A stretch of 64,000 bases of DNA from Agaricicola taiwanensis (GTDB lineage: Bacteria; Pseudomonadota; Alphaproteobacteria; Rhizobiales; Methylopilaceae). Below, piece after piece: positions 45,165-54,022 of this stretch. Below the pieces are notes generated by a model. It was not told the DNA's origin. It searched no databases and saw only the letters and a program-made list of their open reading frames with translations. The DNA is taken from the NCBI RefSeq assembly GCF_014635245.1, contig NZ_BMCP01000001.1:806001-870000 (forward strand), read 5' to 3'. The first letter of the stretch is position 1. The number at the start of each line of letters is the position of its first letter. The position numbers and the translations under genes were made by a program.

Positions 45165-45562
45165 TTTTTCAGGATCTGAACAATGAGCAGTTCGGCCGTG
45201 GCGCGGTTCAGGGCCATGGCGATGTCGTAAAGGACAGCCAGCCGCGTGAGCGCCTTGACATCCACATCGTGAGGGTGGGGCGACAGGGGGTCGATGAAGA
45301 AGATCAGGACGTCGACTTTGCCGTCCGCGATCCGGGCGCCGATCTGCTGGTCGCCGCCAAGAGGGCCGCTCTTGAACCGCGTTACCGAAAGATCAGGGCA
45401 TGCCTCCTTGATCCTGCCACCGGTGGTTCCCGTGGCGATGAGGTCGCAGCCGACCAGAACACGACGATGCTGGCTGCAAAAGGTGACGAGATCATCTTTC
45501 TTGGCGTCATGCGCGACGAGCGCCACACATGGCCGATCCGCTGTCGCTGTCATCAAGTTCAC
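45149..45562 (-). CDS. mgsA: Methylglyoxal synthase
   Basis: MgsA converts dihydroxyacetone phosphate to methylglyoxal, relieving sugar-phosphate stress. The 137-residue product has [51 protein letters not shown] and [20 protein letters not shown], with the catalytic Asp and His in those blocks. The GTG at 45562 overlaps the upstream stop as GTGA and has AGAGG 8 nt upstream, so it is preferred to the ATG at 45553. It follows the DUF1194 gene, to which it is translationally coupled. Confidence 0.95.
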   Translation of the reverse strand: MNLMTATADRPCVALVAHDAKKDDLVTFCSQHRRVLVGCDLIATGTTGGRIKEACPDLSVTRFKSGPLGGDQQIGARIADGKVDVLIFFIDPLSPHPHDVDVKALTRLAVLYDIAMALNRATAELLIVQILKNQRVA

Positions 45563-46371
45563 TTACCGTACCTCTGCCGCCAGAGCCGTTCGCCCGCCGT
45601 GCAGGCCCAGACCTCCGGTGTGGTGGCCTGAGCCGCCATGACCCGTGCACCATCCCTGTGTTGCAGGGATCGATTGCCCGCGATTTCCAGCACCAGCTTG
45701 GTTCGGATGGCTTCCGAAAACTGCGATTTGTCGGACACGGGAATCACGAAAGCTCCGGGCCCGCCGATCACACAAGACGTATAATAGGCGGCAAGATCCT
45801 CGATATCCATCAGCGAATAGCTGGGCCGCTTGAACACGAGGGGAAGCCCATTGATCACGATGCCCTTCGCCAGCACCTCGTCCCGGACCCCGGTTACGAT
45901 TGGCCCTTGGTTGTTGGGCCCGTCGCCAGAAATGTCGATGACCCTGCGGATGCCTTCGAAATCGTTTCGGTCGAAAAGCCCGCTGCTGAAGACGAGAGCG
46001 CTTGAGATCGAGGTTCGAAAGGCGCGCTGGATCGGCGCCTCACCTATGATGGCGGCAAAGGCGGACGCGCTTTCCGGGCTGTCGATGATCTTCCAGCCGA
46101 CCACGACATTCTGCGTTTCCGACCCGGCCCACTCCACATAGGTAACCGCGATCTTTCCGAGAACGCCGTCTCGGATGGCGGTCAAAACCTCCGGCGAGGT
46201 GAGGGCGGAGATATAGCCCTCTCGCTGGATGTTCAATTCGTCGGGATCCATGGAATAGGAAATGTCGACCGCCAGCACGAGCTCAAGATCAACTTCGGTT
46301 GCTGCGATGGCTGGCTGATGACCTGCGATCAGACCGGCGAAAATCAAGGAAACAAGACGCCAGGTGGGCAT
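45559..46371 (-). CDS. DUF1194 family periplasmic VWA-like protein
   Basis: The 270-residue product starts with a signal peptide ([20 protein letters not shown]) and contains a von Willebrand A-like fold. The MIDAS-type DxSxS is in [40 protein letters not shown] comes next, and [18 protein letters not shown] holds the second acidic site. DUF1194 proteins are common in rhizobia and unstudied. GGAGG lies 8 nt before the ATG; longer open frame above 46371 is not used. It is coupled to mgsA by a 4-bp overlap, and divergent from the TIGR02281 protease. Confidence 0.92.
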   Translation of the reverse strand: MPTWRLVSLIFAGLIAGHQPAIAATEVDLELVLAVDISYSMDPDELNIQREGYISALTSPEVLTAIRDGVLGKIAVTYVEWAGSETQNVVVGWKIIDSPESASAFAAIIGEAPIQRAFRTSISSALVFSSGLFDRNDFEGIRRVIDISGDGPNNQGPIVTGVRDEVLAKGIVINGLPLVFKRPSYSLMDIEDLAAYYTSCVIGGPGAFVIPVSDKSQFSEAIRTKLVLEIAGNRSLQHRDGARVMAAQATTPEVWACTAGERLWRQRYGK

Positions 46372-46518
46372 TACGACACCTCCTGCGGTCAGCTGACGAC
46401 TCGGGATAACCTCAGCACAACGAGTGTGCCGCGAAATAGTTCTGTAGAAAACCGTTTCGTTAACGGCCTGTTTGGCCGCGGAACCCATGCTTGGCAGCGG
46501 GTTTTCGCGAGGCTTCAC

Positions 46519-47028
46519 ATGTTGCGCACATTTGCCATGCTGGCGGGCGTCACGGCCTGTGCCGCCGTTCTGGCCCCGCGGTTGTTGGAAGGAATGGACA
46601 AGCCGGCCGTGTCCGCTGCCAGGCTGACCGATGACGGCGATGACGCCAGCAATACCCAATCCACCGTGACGCTGCGCGCGAGCCGCAATAACCATTACTT
46701 CACCGAAGCCGTCCTGAACGGTCTGTCCGTGCCATTCATGGTGGACACGGGGGCGTCGACGATCGCGCTCAGCTATGAGGAAGGCCGCCGGCTCGGGGTC
46801 ATCCGGCCGGGAGACCGCTGGGACGTTCAGATGCGCACGGCGAATGGCATCGCACGGGGCAAGCGCGTGACGCTCGACAGTGTCCGTGTCGGCGGCATCG
46901 TCGTGCGCAATGTCAGCGCGACCGTCTCCGAGGAAGGCGCCCTGTCCGGCAATCTGCTTGGCATGAGCTTCCTCAGCCAGCTGGGACGTTTCGAGATCCG
47001 CAACGGCCTGCTGGTCATGGAACAATAA
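46519..47028 (+). CDS. TIGR02281 family clan AA aspartic protease (retropepsin-like)
   Basis: This 169-residue protein has an N-terminal membrane or signal segment (MLRTFAMLAGVTACAAVLAP) and a single retropepsin domain. The catalytic motif VDTGASTIALSYEEG is at about residue 75, and the flap and C-terminal GNLLGMSFLSQLGRFEIRNG follow. Such membrane-anchored, probably dimeric proteases face the periplasm in alphaproteobacteria. The start at 46519 has AGG upstream; the open frame above is spurious. It is divergent from the DUF1194 gene. Confidence 0.9.
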   Translation: MLRTFAMLAGVTACAAVLAPRLLEGMDKPAVSAARLTDDGDDASNTQSTVTLRASRNNHYFTEAVLNGLSVPFMVDTGASTIALSYEEGRRLGVIRPGDRWDVQMRTANGIARGKRVTLDSVRVGGIVVRNVSATVSEEGALSGNLLGMSFLSQLGRFEIRNGLLVMEQ

Positions 47029-47119
47029 AAACGCGCCGCCACTTTGCCGTAATGGTGTAGTTTCACATTCCTGCCCTACCTTTTGTCTCACGCCCTTTCT
47101 GCGCGAGGAGTTTCCTTTG

Positions 47120-48619
47120 ATGTTTCCGAAGCCCGAGCCCGTTCTCAAGCCCAACACCTATGCCTATGAGAGCAGGCCCATGGTGAAGCCCACGGGCTTC
47201 CGCGAATACGACGCCCGCTGGCTCTATGAGAAAGAAATCAATCTCATGGGCGTTCAGGCGCTCGGCATGGGCATCGGCACTCTTGTGCATGCCATGGGAC
47301 AGCGCCCGGAAATCGTGGTCGGACACGACTTCCGCAGCTATTCCGCCGCCATCAAGGTGGCGCTTGTGTCGGGTCTCATGGCCGCGGGGATGAAGGTGCA
47401 CGACATCGGTCTCGTCACCTCGCCCATGGCCTATTTCGCGCAGTTCGACCTTGATGTTCCCTGCGTGGCCATGGTCACCGCCTCCCACAACGACAACGGC
47501 TGGACGGGCGTGAAGATGGGCGCCAACCGCCCGCTGACCTTCGGCCCCGATGAGATGACCCGTCTGAAGGAGATCGTGCTCAACGCGGCCTTCGAGCTGC
47601 GTGAAGGCGGCGCCTATCGCTTCGTTCAGGATTTTCCTGAGCGCTACATCGCCGATCTCACCTCGCGGCCGAAGATCAAGAACAAGCTGAAGGTCGTGGC
47701 CGCCTGCGGCAACGGCACCGCTGGCGCCTTCGCCCCGCGTATCCTCGAAGCGCTCGGCTGTGAAGTGGTGCCGCTCGATTGCGAGCTCGATCATACCTTC
47801 CCGAAATACAATCCGAACCCGGAAGACATGAAGATGCTTCATGCCATCCGCGACGCCGTGCTTGAGCACAAAGCGGACGTGGGCCTCGGCTTCGACGGTG
47901 ACGGCGATCGCTGCGGCGTGGTCGACGACGAAGGTGAAGAGATCTTCGCGGATAAGGTCGGCGTCATGCTGGCGCGGGATCTTTCGGCGCTGCATCCGAA
48001 TGCAACCTTTGTGGTCGACGTGAAATCCACCGGTCTCTTCGCTACCGACCCGGTGCTGATCGCCAATAAGGTGAAGGCCGACTACTGGAAGACCGGCCAC
48101 TCCTATATGAAGCGCCGGGTCAACGAGACCGGTGCCCTCGTCGGTTTTGAAAAGTCGGGCCACTACTTCTTCAATGAGCCAATCGGACGCGGTTATGACG
48201 ATGGGCTCGTCTCCGCCATAGCGATCATCGACATGCTGGATCGCAATCCCGGAAAGAAGATGTCCGATCTGCGCAAGGCTCTGCCGAAGACCTGGGGATC
48301 ACCCACCATGAGCCCGCATTGTGCCGACGAGGCAAAATACGGCATCGTGGATCAGGTTGTCGCGCACTTTGAAAAAGCCAGCAGCGAGGGTGCCCTGGTC
48401 GCGGGCCAGAAGATCCGCGATCTCGTCACGGTTAATGGCGTCCGCGTGACCGCGGAAGACGGCACCTGGGGCCTGGTGCGCGCCTCCTCCAACAAGCCCG
48501 AACTTGTGGTTGTGGTGGAAAGCCCGGTGTCGGAGGCACGGATGCGCGAGATGTTCGCCGCTGTCGATGGTGTGCTGCGCGCACATCCGGAAGTGGGCGA
48601 ATACAACCAGACGATATGA
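47120..48619 (+). CDS. Phosphomannomutase/phosphoglucomutase
   Basis: This 499-residue alpha-D-phosphohexomutase interconverts hexose-6- and hexose-1-phosphates for surface polysaccharide synthesis. The phosphoserine site is MVTASHNDNGWTGVKMG near residue 125, the metal site GFDGDGDRCGVVDDEGEEIF near residue 260, and the sugar-binding GFEKSGHYFFNEP near 350. The C-terminal RASSNKPELVVVVESPVSEA binds phosphate. GAGGAG precedes the ATG at 47120; a TTG 3 nt earlier is unlikely. It may act on mannose or glucose phosphates; the sequence alone does not decide. Confidence 0.94.
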   Translation: MFPKPEPVLKPNTYAYESRPMVKPTGFREYDARWLYEKEINLMGVQALGMGIGTLVHAMGQRPEIVVGHDFRSYSAAIKVALVSGLMAAGMKVHDIGLVTSPMAYFAQFDLDVPCVAMVTASHNDNGWTGVKMGANRPLTFGPDEMTRLKEIVLNAAFELREGGAYRFVQDFPERYIADLTSRPKIKNKLKVVAACGNGTAGAFAPRILEALGCEVVPLDCELDHTFPKYNPNPEDMKMLHAIRDAVLEHKADVGLGFDGDGDRCGVVDDEGEEIFADKVGVMLARDLSALHPNATFVVDVKSTGLFATDPVLIANKVKADYWKTGHSYMKRRVNETGALVGFEKSGHYFFNEPIGRGYDDGLVSAIAIIDMLDRNPGKKMSDLRKALPKTWGSPTMSPHCADEAKYGIVDQVVAHFEKASSEGALVAGQKIRDLVTVNGVRVTAEDGTWGLVRASSNKPELVVVVESPVSEARMREMFAAVDGVLRAHPEVGEYNQTI

Positions 48620-48648
48620 GCTGCCCGCAAACTTAAACGAAAATTTCC

Positions 48649-48678
48649 AATGGGGGCGACCGCAACTTAACCCCCATT
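48649..48678 (+). terminator. Hairpin after the phosphohexomutase gene
   Basis: AATGGGGG pairs with CCCCCATT across a 14-nt loop, 30 bp past the stop at 48619. It has no T-run, so termination is uncertain. Confidence 0.4.
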
Positions 48679-48725
48679 TAAGTCAAGTCCTGAACACTTG
48701 CCCGTGACCAACAACAAACACGGAC

Positions 48726-48751
48726 ACCGGGGCCCCTTGTAAGGCCCCGGT
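48726..48751 (+). promoter_or_regulatory. Strong 9-bp hairpin immediately before the GGDEF-EAL start
   Basis: ACCGGGGCC pairs perfectly with GGCCCCGGT across an 8-nt loop, ending 7 nt before the GTG at 48758. It occupies the place of the ribosome site. It could terminate the upstream transcript or block translation of the c-di-GMP gene until opened. CCGTG (about 48700) and CACGG (about 48718) form another short stem just upstream. Confidence 0.5.
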
Positions 48752-48757
48752 CCCCGG

Positions 48758-50872
48758 GTGACGGGATCGACGGTGACGCGCGCATTTCTGGACCGCCTCG
48801 CGGTAGGGCAAATAAGCCTGACAGCGCAATGTACGGCGTTGATCGCGGCCGTCGCCGTCGCTTTGATTTCGCTTATGCTGGTCATGCAAAGTCTCGACGG
48901 CCAGCGTGCCTCGCGCGAGATGGTGGAGCGCCGGGTCGATCTCATGGTCAGCAGCATCGAGACCATCGTCTCCGATGCCGATCATTCCGAAGCGCGGGAG
49001 CAGATCGCCGCCGTCCTTGATCGGCTGGACTTTGATGGTCTGGTGGTCGAGCAGGAGTATGTTTCCTTCACCGAAGAAGCGTCATCCTCGGTGAACAGCC
49101 CCAAACAGCTGATCCTCGCGCGGTTGCGGCAGGATCAGCAAACGGTGGTCCGTCGTTTTGGAGATCAAGTAGCCCTCGCGGTTCCTGTTCCGGGAAACGG
49201 CGGCCCCGTGGCCGCCTATTATTTTGCTTTGAGCACAGCCCCTCTCGAGGCATCCCCGTTTGGCAGTTTGCCACACAAGGCGATGATGCTCGCCATTCTG
49301 CTGCTGGTGATCGTGCCGCTCGCCGTCGCGGCTATGCTCAACATCACATCGCCGCTCAGGAAACTCGTCTCGGCAGCCCGCGGAGCAGATCAGGACCGGA
49401 CAACGCTGGAGCTGATCGGTCGGCGCACGGATGAGATCGGGGATCTCTCCCGCGCATTTCAAGATCTGCAAGACCGAATGGATTCGGCCGCTCGGACGGT
49501 CGAGAAGCTCACCACCACCGATGTTCTGACGGGCCTGCCGAACACACAGGGTCTGCGCCGGCAAATGACGCGCCACCTTGAAAGCGGCATCCACTTCGCT
49601 TTGTTCATCGTCAATGTCGAACGGCTGAGCCAGCTCAATGTCGAGCTTGGCGGCGATATGGGGGAGAAAGTGATCGCCGCCTCCGCTGAGCGCCTGAGCG
49701 AGGCCCTGGCGAGCTTCCAGCCCATGGTCGAACGATCGCCGGTCGCCTTCGGCGCCCCCCAGGATCGTTTCATCGCGCGCCTTGGTGGCGATGAGTTCGC
49801 GATCCTTATACCCGGAACGGAGATCGGCGAAGAGGCCGCGGAGGTGGCCACACAGCTTCTCATGGCCTTCCACAATCCCCTCGATATCAACGGCCGCTCG
49901 GTGGTGGTAACGGTTTCTGCGGGCATCGCGCTGGCGCCCGCCGACGGCGCGGACCACTCGGCTATGAAGCGCAATGCGCACCTGGCGTTGCACGAGGCGC
50001 GGTCTCAAGGATCCGGTCATTTCTGCTTTGCCCGCAGCGATCTTGCGGCCCGGGCCGATCGTCGCCTGGCGATCGAACAGGAACTGCGCCTGGCGCTGGA
50101 GCGGAATGAGCTCGTTGTCTTCTATCAGCCTCAAGTCGATCTTCGTGACGGCGCCTTCATCGGCGCCGAGGCGCTGGTGCGCTGGATCCACCCCTCGCGC
50201 GGCCTCGTCGGCCCCATGGAATTCATCGACGTTGCGGAAGACGTAGGCCTGATCGACCAGCTCGGCAGTTATGTGCTGCAGTCAGTCGCGGCTCAGCTCG
50301 CCGCATGGGGCCGCAAAGGGCTCTACCCCAAGGTGGCGGTCAATGTGTCCGCCAGCCAATGCATGCAGCCCGATTTCTGCTCGGGGATTTTCGACGTGCT
50401 GTCAAAGAGCGGCGTGCCGACGACCTCGTTGCAGATCGAACTGACCGAGAGCGTCGCCATGCGCGACCCGGTTCGCACGGCGCGCGAGCTTGCTCCTCTG
50501 CGGGCAGCGGGCGTCCGGCTCGCGATCGATGACTTCGGCACTGGCTATTCCAACCTCGCCACCATCACGCGCCTGCCTTTCGACGTCCTGAAGATCGACC
50601 GGTCCTTCGTAAGCGAATGCGTCCGCGATGGTGCCTCCCGTGTCGTGGTGGCAACCATCCTCAGCATGGCGCAGAATCTCGGCTACCAGACCGTGGCGGA
50701 GGGCGTGGAAACGGAACTGCAGCGAGAATTCCTGCTGCGTTACGGCTGCACCTTTGCGCAGGGCTATCTCTTCGGAAAGCCGATGCCGGCGCCGGAATTC
50801 GAAGCGGCCTTCATCGAGCAGCGGCGTATCGATGCCCGGGATCTGCAGGAACAGGTCCGCAGCGTCGTTTGA
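48758..50872 (+). CDS. Membrane GGDEF-EAL protein (c-di-GMP cyclase/phosphodiesterase)
   Basis: This 704-residue protein has two membrane helices (about residues 18-45 and 175-195) around a periplasmic sensor. A HAMP-like linker follows, then GGDEF (RLGGDEFAILIPG, residue near 348, preceded by TTDVLTGLPNTQGLRRQM) and EAL (GAEALVRWIHPSRGLVGPME, later ELTESVAM, DDFGTGYSNLATITRLPFDV and KIDRSF). Both active-site signatures are intact, so synthesis or breakdown is possible. The GTG start is preceded by strong hairpins rather than a ribosome site, so the start may lie at a second GTG at 48773. It may set c-di-GMP in line with the downstream Flp pilus genes. Confidence 0.92.
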   Translation: MTGSTVTRAFLDRLAVGQISLTAQCTALIAAVAVALISLMLVMQSLDGQRASREMVERRVDLMVSSIETIVSDADHSEAREQIAAVLDRLDFDGLVVEQEYVSFTEEASSSVNSPKQLILARLRQDQQTVVRRFGDQVALAVPVPGNGGPVAAYYFALSTAPLEASPFGSLPHKAMMLAILLLVIVPLAVAAMLNITSPLRKLVSAARGADQDRTTLELIGRRTDEIGDLSRAFQDLQDRMDSAARTVEKLTTTDVLTGLPNTQGLRRQMTRHLESGIHFALFIVNVERLSQLNVELGGDMGEKVIAASAERLSEALASFQPMVERSPVAFGAPQDRFIARLGGDEFAILIPGTEIGEEAAEVATQLLMAFHNPLDINGRSVVVTVSAGIALAPADGADHSAMKRNAHLALHEARSQGSGHFCFARSDLAARADRRLAIEQELRLALERNELVVFYQPQVDLRDGAFIGAEALVRWIHPSRGLVGPMEFIDVAEDVGLIDQLGSYVLQSVAAQLAAWGRKGLYPKVAVNVSASQCMQPDFCSGIFDVLSKSGVPTTSLQIELTESVAMRDPVRTARELAPLRAAGVRLAIDDFGTGYSNLATITRLPFDVLKIDRSFVSECVRDGASRVVVATILSMAQNLGYQTVAEGVETELQREFLLRYGCTFAQGYLFGKPMPAPEFEAAFIEQRRIDARDLQEQVRSVV

Positions 50873-50923
50873 GCCGTGCTGAAACTGTCATCCTGTCTGG
50901 GAAGCACATAGCTCAGTACAGGT

Positions 50924-51199
50924 TCAATCCTGTCCGTATCGCAAAACAGAGATCGCCTGAACACCAGCCAGCATGTCTGCCGTCTCCACCGGAAGAGCCA
51001 TGCTGCACATGTCGCGGGTGAGCCGATGCCAGGGTTCGGCAGCCGGAAATGATGCGTCAAAGGCGATGCGGCAGTCCGATCCCACTTGGCGGAAGCAGGG
51101 ACAGGAAGCCGCCTCGAGCGGAAGAGGGCTGACGGAGGAGGCTATCCGATGCGCCAGACTGATCGCCGGCAACGAACTACTGCGGCGCGTTGATCTCAT
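50924..51199 (-). CDS. Hypothetical protein after the TadE/G genes (uncertain)
   Basis: An ORF of 91 codons begins inside the end of the TadG-like gene and runs to 50924. It has a few cysteines (ASCPCFRQVGSDCRIAFDAS, then RDMCSMALPVETADMLAG) and a reasonable codon look, but no ribosome site or recognised family. The 305-bp gap 50873-51176 between the GGDEF-EAL and TadG genes contains nothing else I can recognise. Confidence 0.3.
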   Translation of the reverse strand: MRSTRRSSSLPAISLAHRIASSVSPLPLEAASCPCFRQVGSDCRIAFDASFPAAEPWHRLTRDMCSMALPVETADMLAGVQAISVLRYGQD

Positions 51200-51719
51200 A
51201 GACCAGGCGAGGCCGCATATAGATCGTTTCGGACAGGTTTATCGGGTCAATATAGGCCGAGCCGAAGGTGGGCACATAGCGGTATTTGGCTTCCGCCATA
51301 ATCAGCGATGTATTCGCAACGGCCATGGCGGGGGACGGGAAGGTGATTGGTTCTCCTGCTCCTCGCTCCGTGCTGTTCCTCTGCCGGGACCAGGTGACGG
51401 ATCCGTTCTGACTGCCATCGATCGCGACGCTGGAAACCGTGACGCCGAGGTTCTCGACTGGATAGGGAGCCATGATGGCATCAGCGGCCGCGAAAATGGC
51501 GTTCAGCTCGGCAACGGTGATGTCTTCGGAGCTCTGGGCCACGAGATCGCTGACGACGCGCGAGACCAGCGTCACCTTGCGGTTGATCGCAACCGCCTGG
51601 CTGATCTCGATGCCGCCGAGATAGAGGATCAGCATGAAAGGCAGGACCAGCGCGAATTCCACCGCCGAGACCCCACGGGCGTCGCGGGCAAAGCGGGATG
51701 TGAGAAGAGCGTGCAGCAT
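51177..51719 (-). CDS. TadE/TadG-like pseudopilin
   Basis: This 180-residue protein has a type IVb pilin-like N-terminus (MLHALLTSRFARDARGVSAV and EFALVLPFMLILYLGG with the conserved Glu five past the cleavage site) and a beta-rich C-terminal domain. TadE/TadG-like proteins are minor pseudopilins needed for Flp pilus assembly. AGGAGAGC precedes the ATG. It is 11 bp downstream of another TadE-like gene. Both lie on the strand opposite to the main cpa operon. Confidence 0.9.
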   Translation of the reverse strand: MLHALLTSRFARDARGVSAVEFALVLPFMLILYLGGIEISQAVAINRKVTLVSRVVSDLVAQSSEDITVAELNAIFAAADAIMAPYPVENLGVTVSSVAIDGSQNGSVTWSRQRNSTERGAGEPITFPSPAMAVANTSLIMAEAKYRYVPTFGSAYIDPINLSETIYMRPRLVYEINAPQ

Positions 51720-51730
51720 TGTGTGCTCTC

Positions 51731-52288
51731 CTAGTTGGCGGCGACGGGCGTGCCGAAAGGCTCGTTCCGGAAGGCGCTCGTTGCCATCAAAAGCCGATTG
51801 CCGTTCGGCAGGTCGGCGAGATTGAAGCCCATCAATGAGACGTAGACAGGCCACTCATACATCACGCGGACAAGCACGATGTCGCCGCCGTTGCCGGGAT
51901 TGTAGCCGAATCCCGATGAATCAGGATTTCCATCCTCGTCCCTGGGCGGACCTGACGGCGGGGTGAAACTGCCCAGAACCTGGACGTCCACCTGGAGCCC
52001 CGCGCAATCTTCCCCGAACAGATCTATTGTCCGCTCGCATATCTGCTCCTTGAACCAGGACTGATCTTGTCCTTGCGCCTGGCCCGTCAGAATGAGTCGG
52101 CTTGCATCGGCGGTAGCACTTTCCAGGAGCTGTCCGGCGAAGAAAACCAGTGCTGTTTCGATAATGGCAAAGATCAAGGCAAAGAACGGCACGCTGACAA
52201 GAGCAAACTCGACAGCGGTGGCACCTTCGGTGTCCTGACCAAGTGCTCTCGCCGCGACCGCAAGGTTCTTCTGGCGCTTAATTCTCAT
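51731..52288 (-). CDS. TadE/TadG-like pilus assembly protein
   Basis: This 185-residue protein has a short cytosolic part and the motif GATAVEFALVSVPFFALIFA with the following IIETALVFFAGQLLESATAD, typical of TadE-like pseudopilins; the prepilin peptidase cleaves before the hydrophobic helix. Two cysteines (EQICERTIDLFGEDC) in the C-terminal part may form a disulfide. It is the middle gene of a minus operon between the CpaC-N-like protein and the second pseudopilin. Confidence 0.9.
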   Translation of the reverse strand: MRIKRQKNLAVAARALGQDTEGATAVEFALVSVPFFALIFAIIETALVFFAGQLLESATADASRLILTGQAQGQDQSWFKEQICERTIDLFGEDCAGLQVDVQVLGSFTPPSGPPRDEDGNPDSSGFGYNPGNGGDIVLVRVMYEWPVYVSLMGFNLADLPNGNRLLMATSAFRNEPFGTPVAAN

Positions 52289-52380
52289 TTCACCAAGCTC
52301 CGCTGAGCGCGAAGTCGCGCATGATCGGCTTGGTGAATATCAGTTAAAGTTTTCGATAGTGTTATCGCGATCGCCGAAAG

Positions 52381-52854
52381 TCAGCGTGATTGGCCCTGAC
52401 CGGCCTGTCCCTGCTGGGCAAAACCATTGCGTGCGCCGAATTGTGCGCCGACCTGATCGAAGAAGGCGGGCGAGTCTCCCATGCGCAACGTGCGCTCGCA
52501 TGTGGGCCTGCAGGAATAGGATTCCCGCTCTGTGCCGCGGTGCACGGTGACGACACTGTCTTCGGGGCTGCGCACCGTGACCAGCATCTCCTCGATGGTC
52601 TTTCCGGAGGAGTCGATGGCGATCAGATTGGTTGTGCCGTAGCTCTTGCCGGTGAGCACGATGACATTGTTGCGCTGGATGGAGGTGTCGGCGATGGCGG
52701 GATTGCCGACCACCAGCGTCGTCGTGCCCTGAGGGGCGGGAATGACGAGCGCGCGGTCTACGACCACCGTAACAGTCTTCATGTTTTCCGCGGACGCATG
52801 ATGCCCCACGACAAGAGAGGCGATCAGTGTGGCAGATAAAACGAGCGGCCGCAT
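52381..52854 (-). CDS. Pilus assembly protein with CpaC/RcpA N-terminal-like domain
   Basis: This is a 157-residue secreted protein. A signal peptide (MRPLVLSATLIASLVVGHHA) is followed by a pilus-formation N-terminal domain (VDRALVIPAPQGTTTLVVGN, then PAIADTSIQRNNVIVLTGKS and YGTTNLIAIDSSGKTIEEML), the same fold as the N-terminus of the secretin CpaC at 54873. It then has TCERTLRMGDSPAF and a glutamine-rich end. It lacks a secretin domain, so it may dock with the secretin or pilotin. Start chosen at 52854; the frame is open to 52881. Confidence 0.85.
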   Translation of the reverse strand: MRPLVLSATLIASLVVGHHASAENMKTVTVVVDRALVIPAPQGTTTLVVGNPAIADTSIQRNNVIVLTGKSYGTTNLIAIDSSGKTIEEMLVTVRSPEDSVVTVHRGTERESYSCRPTCERTLRMGDSPAFFDQVGAQFGARNGFAQQGQAGQGQSR

Positions 52855-53174
52855 GATGTTGCATCCGTGGAGGACAATCACTTGCGGAGATACTGATCCA
52901 TAATGGTGAATGAAGGGCTAATTTTCCTGATGCAATTTAGTTAAATTGGAAAACAGTAAAACAAGAAATTATCGCTTTTCCGTTGAGGGGCTAACGGAAT
53001 AGGAGGTTGTGCTGCAACAATAGTTTCGACTGAAACACAACATTAATCCTCTTTCTGTGACCAGTTTAACCTTGCCTCAACAGATTATACGTAAAATGCG
53101 CTCATTCCGATATCGCGGGTTGGGCCCGACGTAGGCGGAAAAGCAACACGCTTAGGATGACACAAGAGGGTCTA

Positions 53175-53351
53175 ATGACGAAGCTTATCGCACGTTTTTC
53201 GAAGGACGAATCCGGCGCGACCGCGATTGAATATGGTCTGATCGCAGCGCTGATCGCAGTGGTTTTGATTGGCACCTTGCAGACCCTTGGTGGCGATCTT
53301 CAGGACAAATTTACCGCCGTTTCCACTGCATTGACCGGTGCAGGCGACTGA
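53175..53351 (+). CDS. flp: Flp family type IVb pilin
   Basis: This is the 58-residue major pilin precursor. A short leader MTKLIARFSKDESGA ends at the prepilin peptidase site before ATAIEYGLIAALIAVVLIGT, with the family Glu and Tyr in TAIEYGLIAALI. The mature pilin of about 44 residues ends in TALTGAGD. GAGGG lies 4 nt before the ATG. A strong perfect hairpin at 53365 follows, which would make flp mRNA abundant relative to the cpaA-tadC genes behind it. The 293-bp upstream region is AT-rich and likely holds its promoter. Confidence 0.97.
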   Translation: MTKLIARFSKDESGATAIEYGLIAALIAVVLIGTLQTLGGDLQDKFTAVSTALTGAGD

Positions 53352-53364
53352 TCGTCTTCACGAG

Positions 53365-53390
53365 AAAAGGCCGCCACGTGGCGGCCTTTT
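53365..53390 (+). terminator. Perfect 26-bp palindromic terminator after flp
   Basis: AAAAGGCCGCCAC is followed immediately by its reverse complement GTGGCGGCCTTTT. The stem is perfect and ends in TTTT, so it should stop most transcripts after flp. Read-through would feed the pilus assembly genes downstream. Confidence 0.85.
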
Positions 53391-53408
53391 ATATTTAGGA
53401 GGGGGGAG

Positions 53409-53909
53409 ATGGCTAGCACTATTGTCATCTCTTTTATTGTCGCGGCGCTTGGATTTTGCGCGTTGAGCGACTTTTTCACGATGAAGATTCCCAACAGTGT
53501 TACCCTGACATTCGCAGCGATGTTCCCTTTGGCGGCTGCAGCCTTGAACATGGGTACCACGCCGGTTGTCTGGCACATCGCGGCTGGCAGTGTAGTTTTA
53601 ATAGTTTGCTTTTTCTTATTTTCGATGGGGTGGCTTGGTGGCGGAGACGCAAAACTTGCCGCAGGTGTAGCCCTTTGGATCGGCTTTGATCTGCTAATGC
53701 CTTGGCTTCTGATGACCGCGATAATCGGAGGCGCCCTCACATTACTTGTCTTGTTCGCCCGTAGGCTTCCCTTGCCTACATTATTGCATCGACAGGAATG
53801 GGCGCTCCGCTTACATGATATTGCAAATGGTATTCCATATGGCATAGCCATCTCTGCAGGAGCATTATGGGTTCTCCCCATGTCGTTCTGGGCCAAAGCA
53901 TTAAGCTGA
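53409..53909 (+). CDS. cpaA: Prepilin peptidase CpaA/TadV
   Basis: This is a 166-residue A24-family aspartic peptidase that cleaves the flp pilin leader. The two catalytic aspartates are in CALSDFFTMKIPNSVTL (residue about 21) and WLGGGDAKLAAGVALWIG (GxGD, about 79). Several membrane helices run through it. Base composition looks lower in GC than its neighbours, but only by eye. The ribosome site is GGGGGGAG. It is separated from flp by the terminator, and from cpaB by 113 bp. Confidence 0.95.
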   Translation: MASTIVISFIVAALGFCALSDFFTMKIPNSVTLTFAAMFPLAAAALNMGTTPVVWHIAAGSVVLIVCFFLFSMGWLGGGDAKLAAGVALWIGFDLLMPWLLMTAIIGGALTLLVLFARRLPLPTLLHRQEWALRLHDIANGIPYGIAISAGALWVLPMSFWAKALS

Positions 53910-54022
53910 TCCTGAAGATCAGCAAAAAACGATACGTCTCATTAACCATACATTGACCTTTCCTTGGTCAAATCTGCCATGACTCGCGATCTGCGCGGTC
54001 TTGATGCCAAGGGTAACGGCGT

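Noticed and set aside
47063-48163. A 366-codon ORF on minus over the phosphomannomutase gene
   Set aside because: It is a shadow of a gene with intact catalytic motifs (TASHN and GDGDR) and has no family features.
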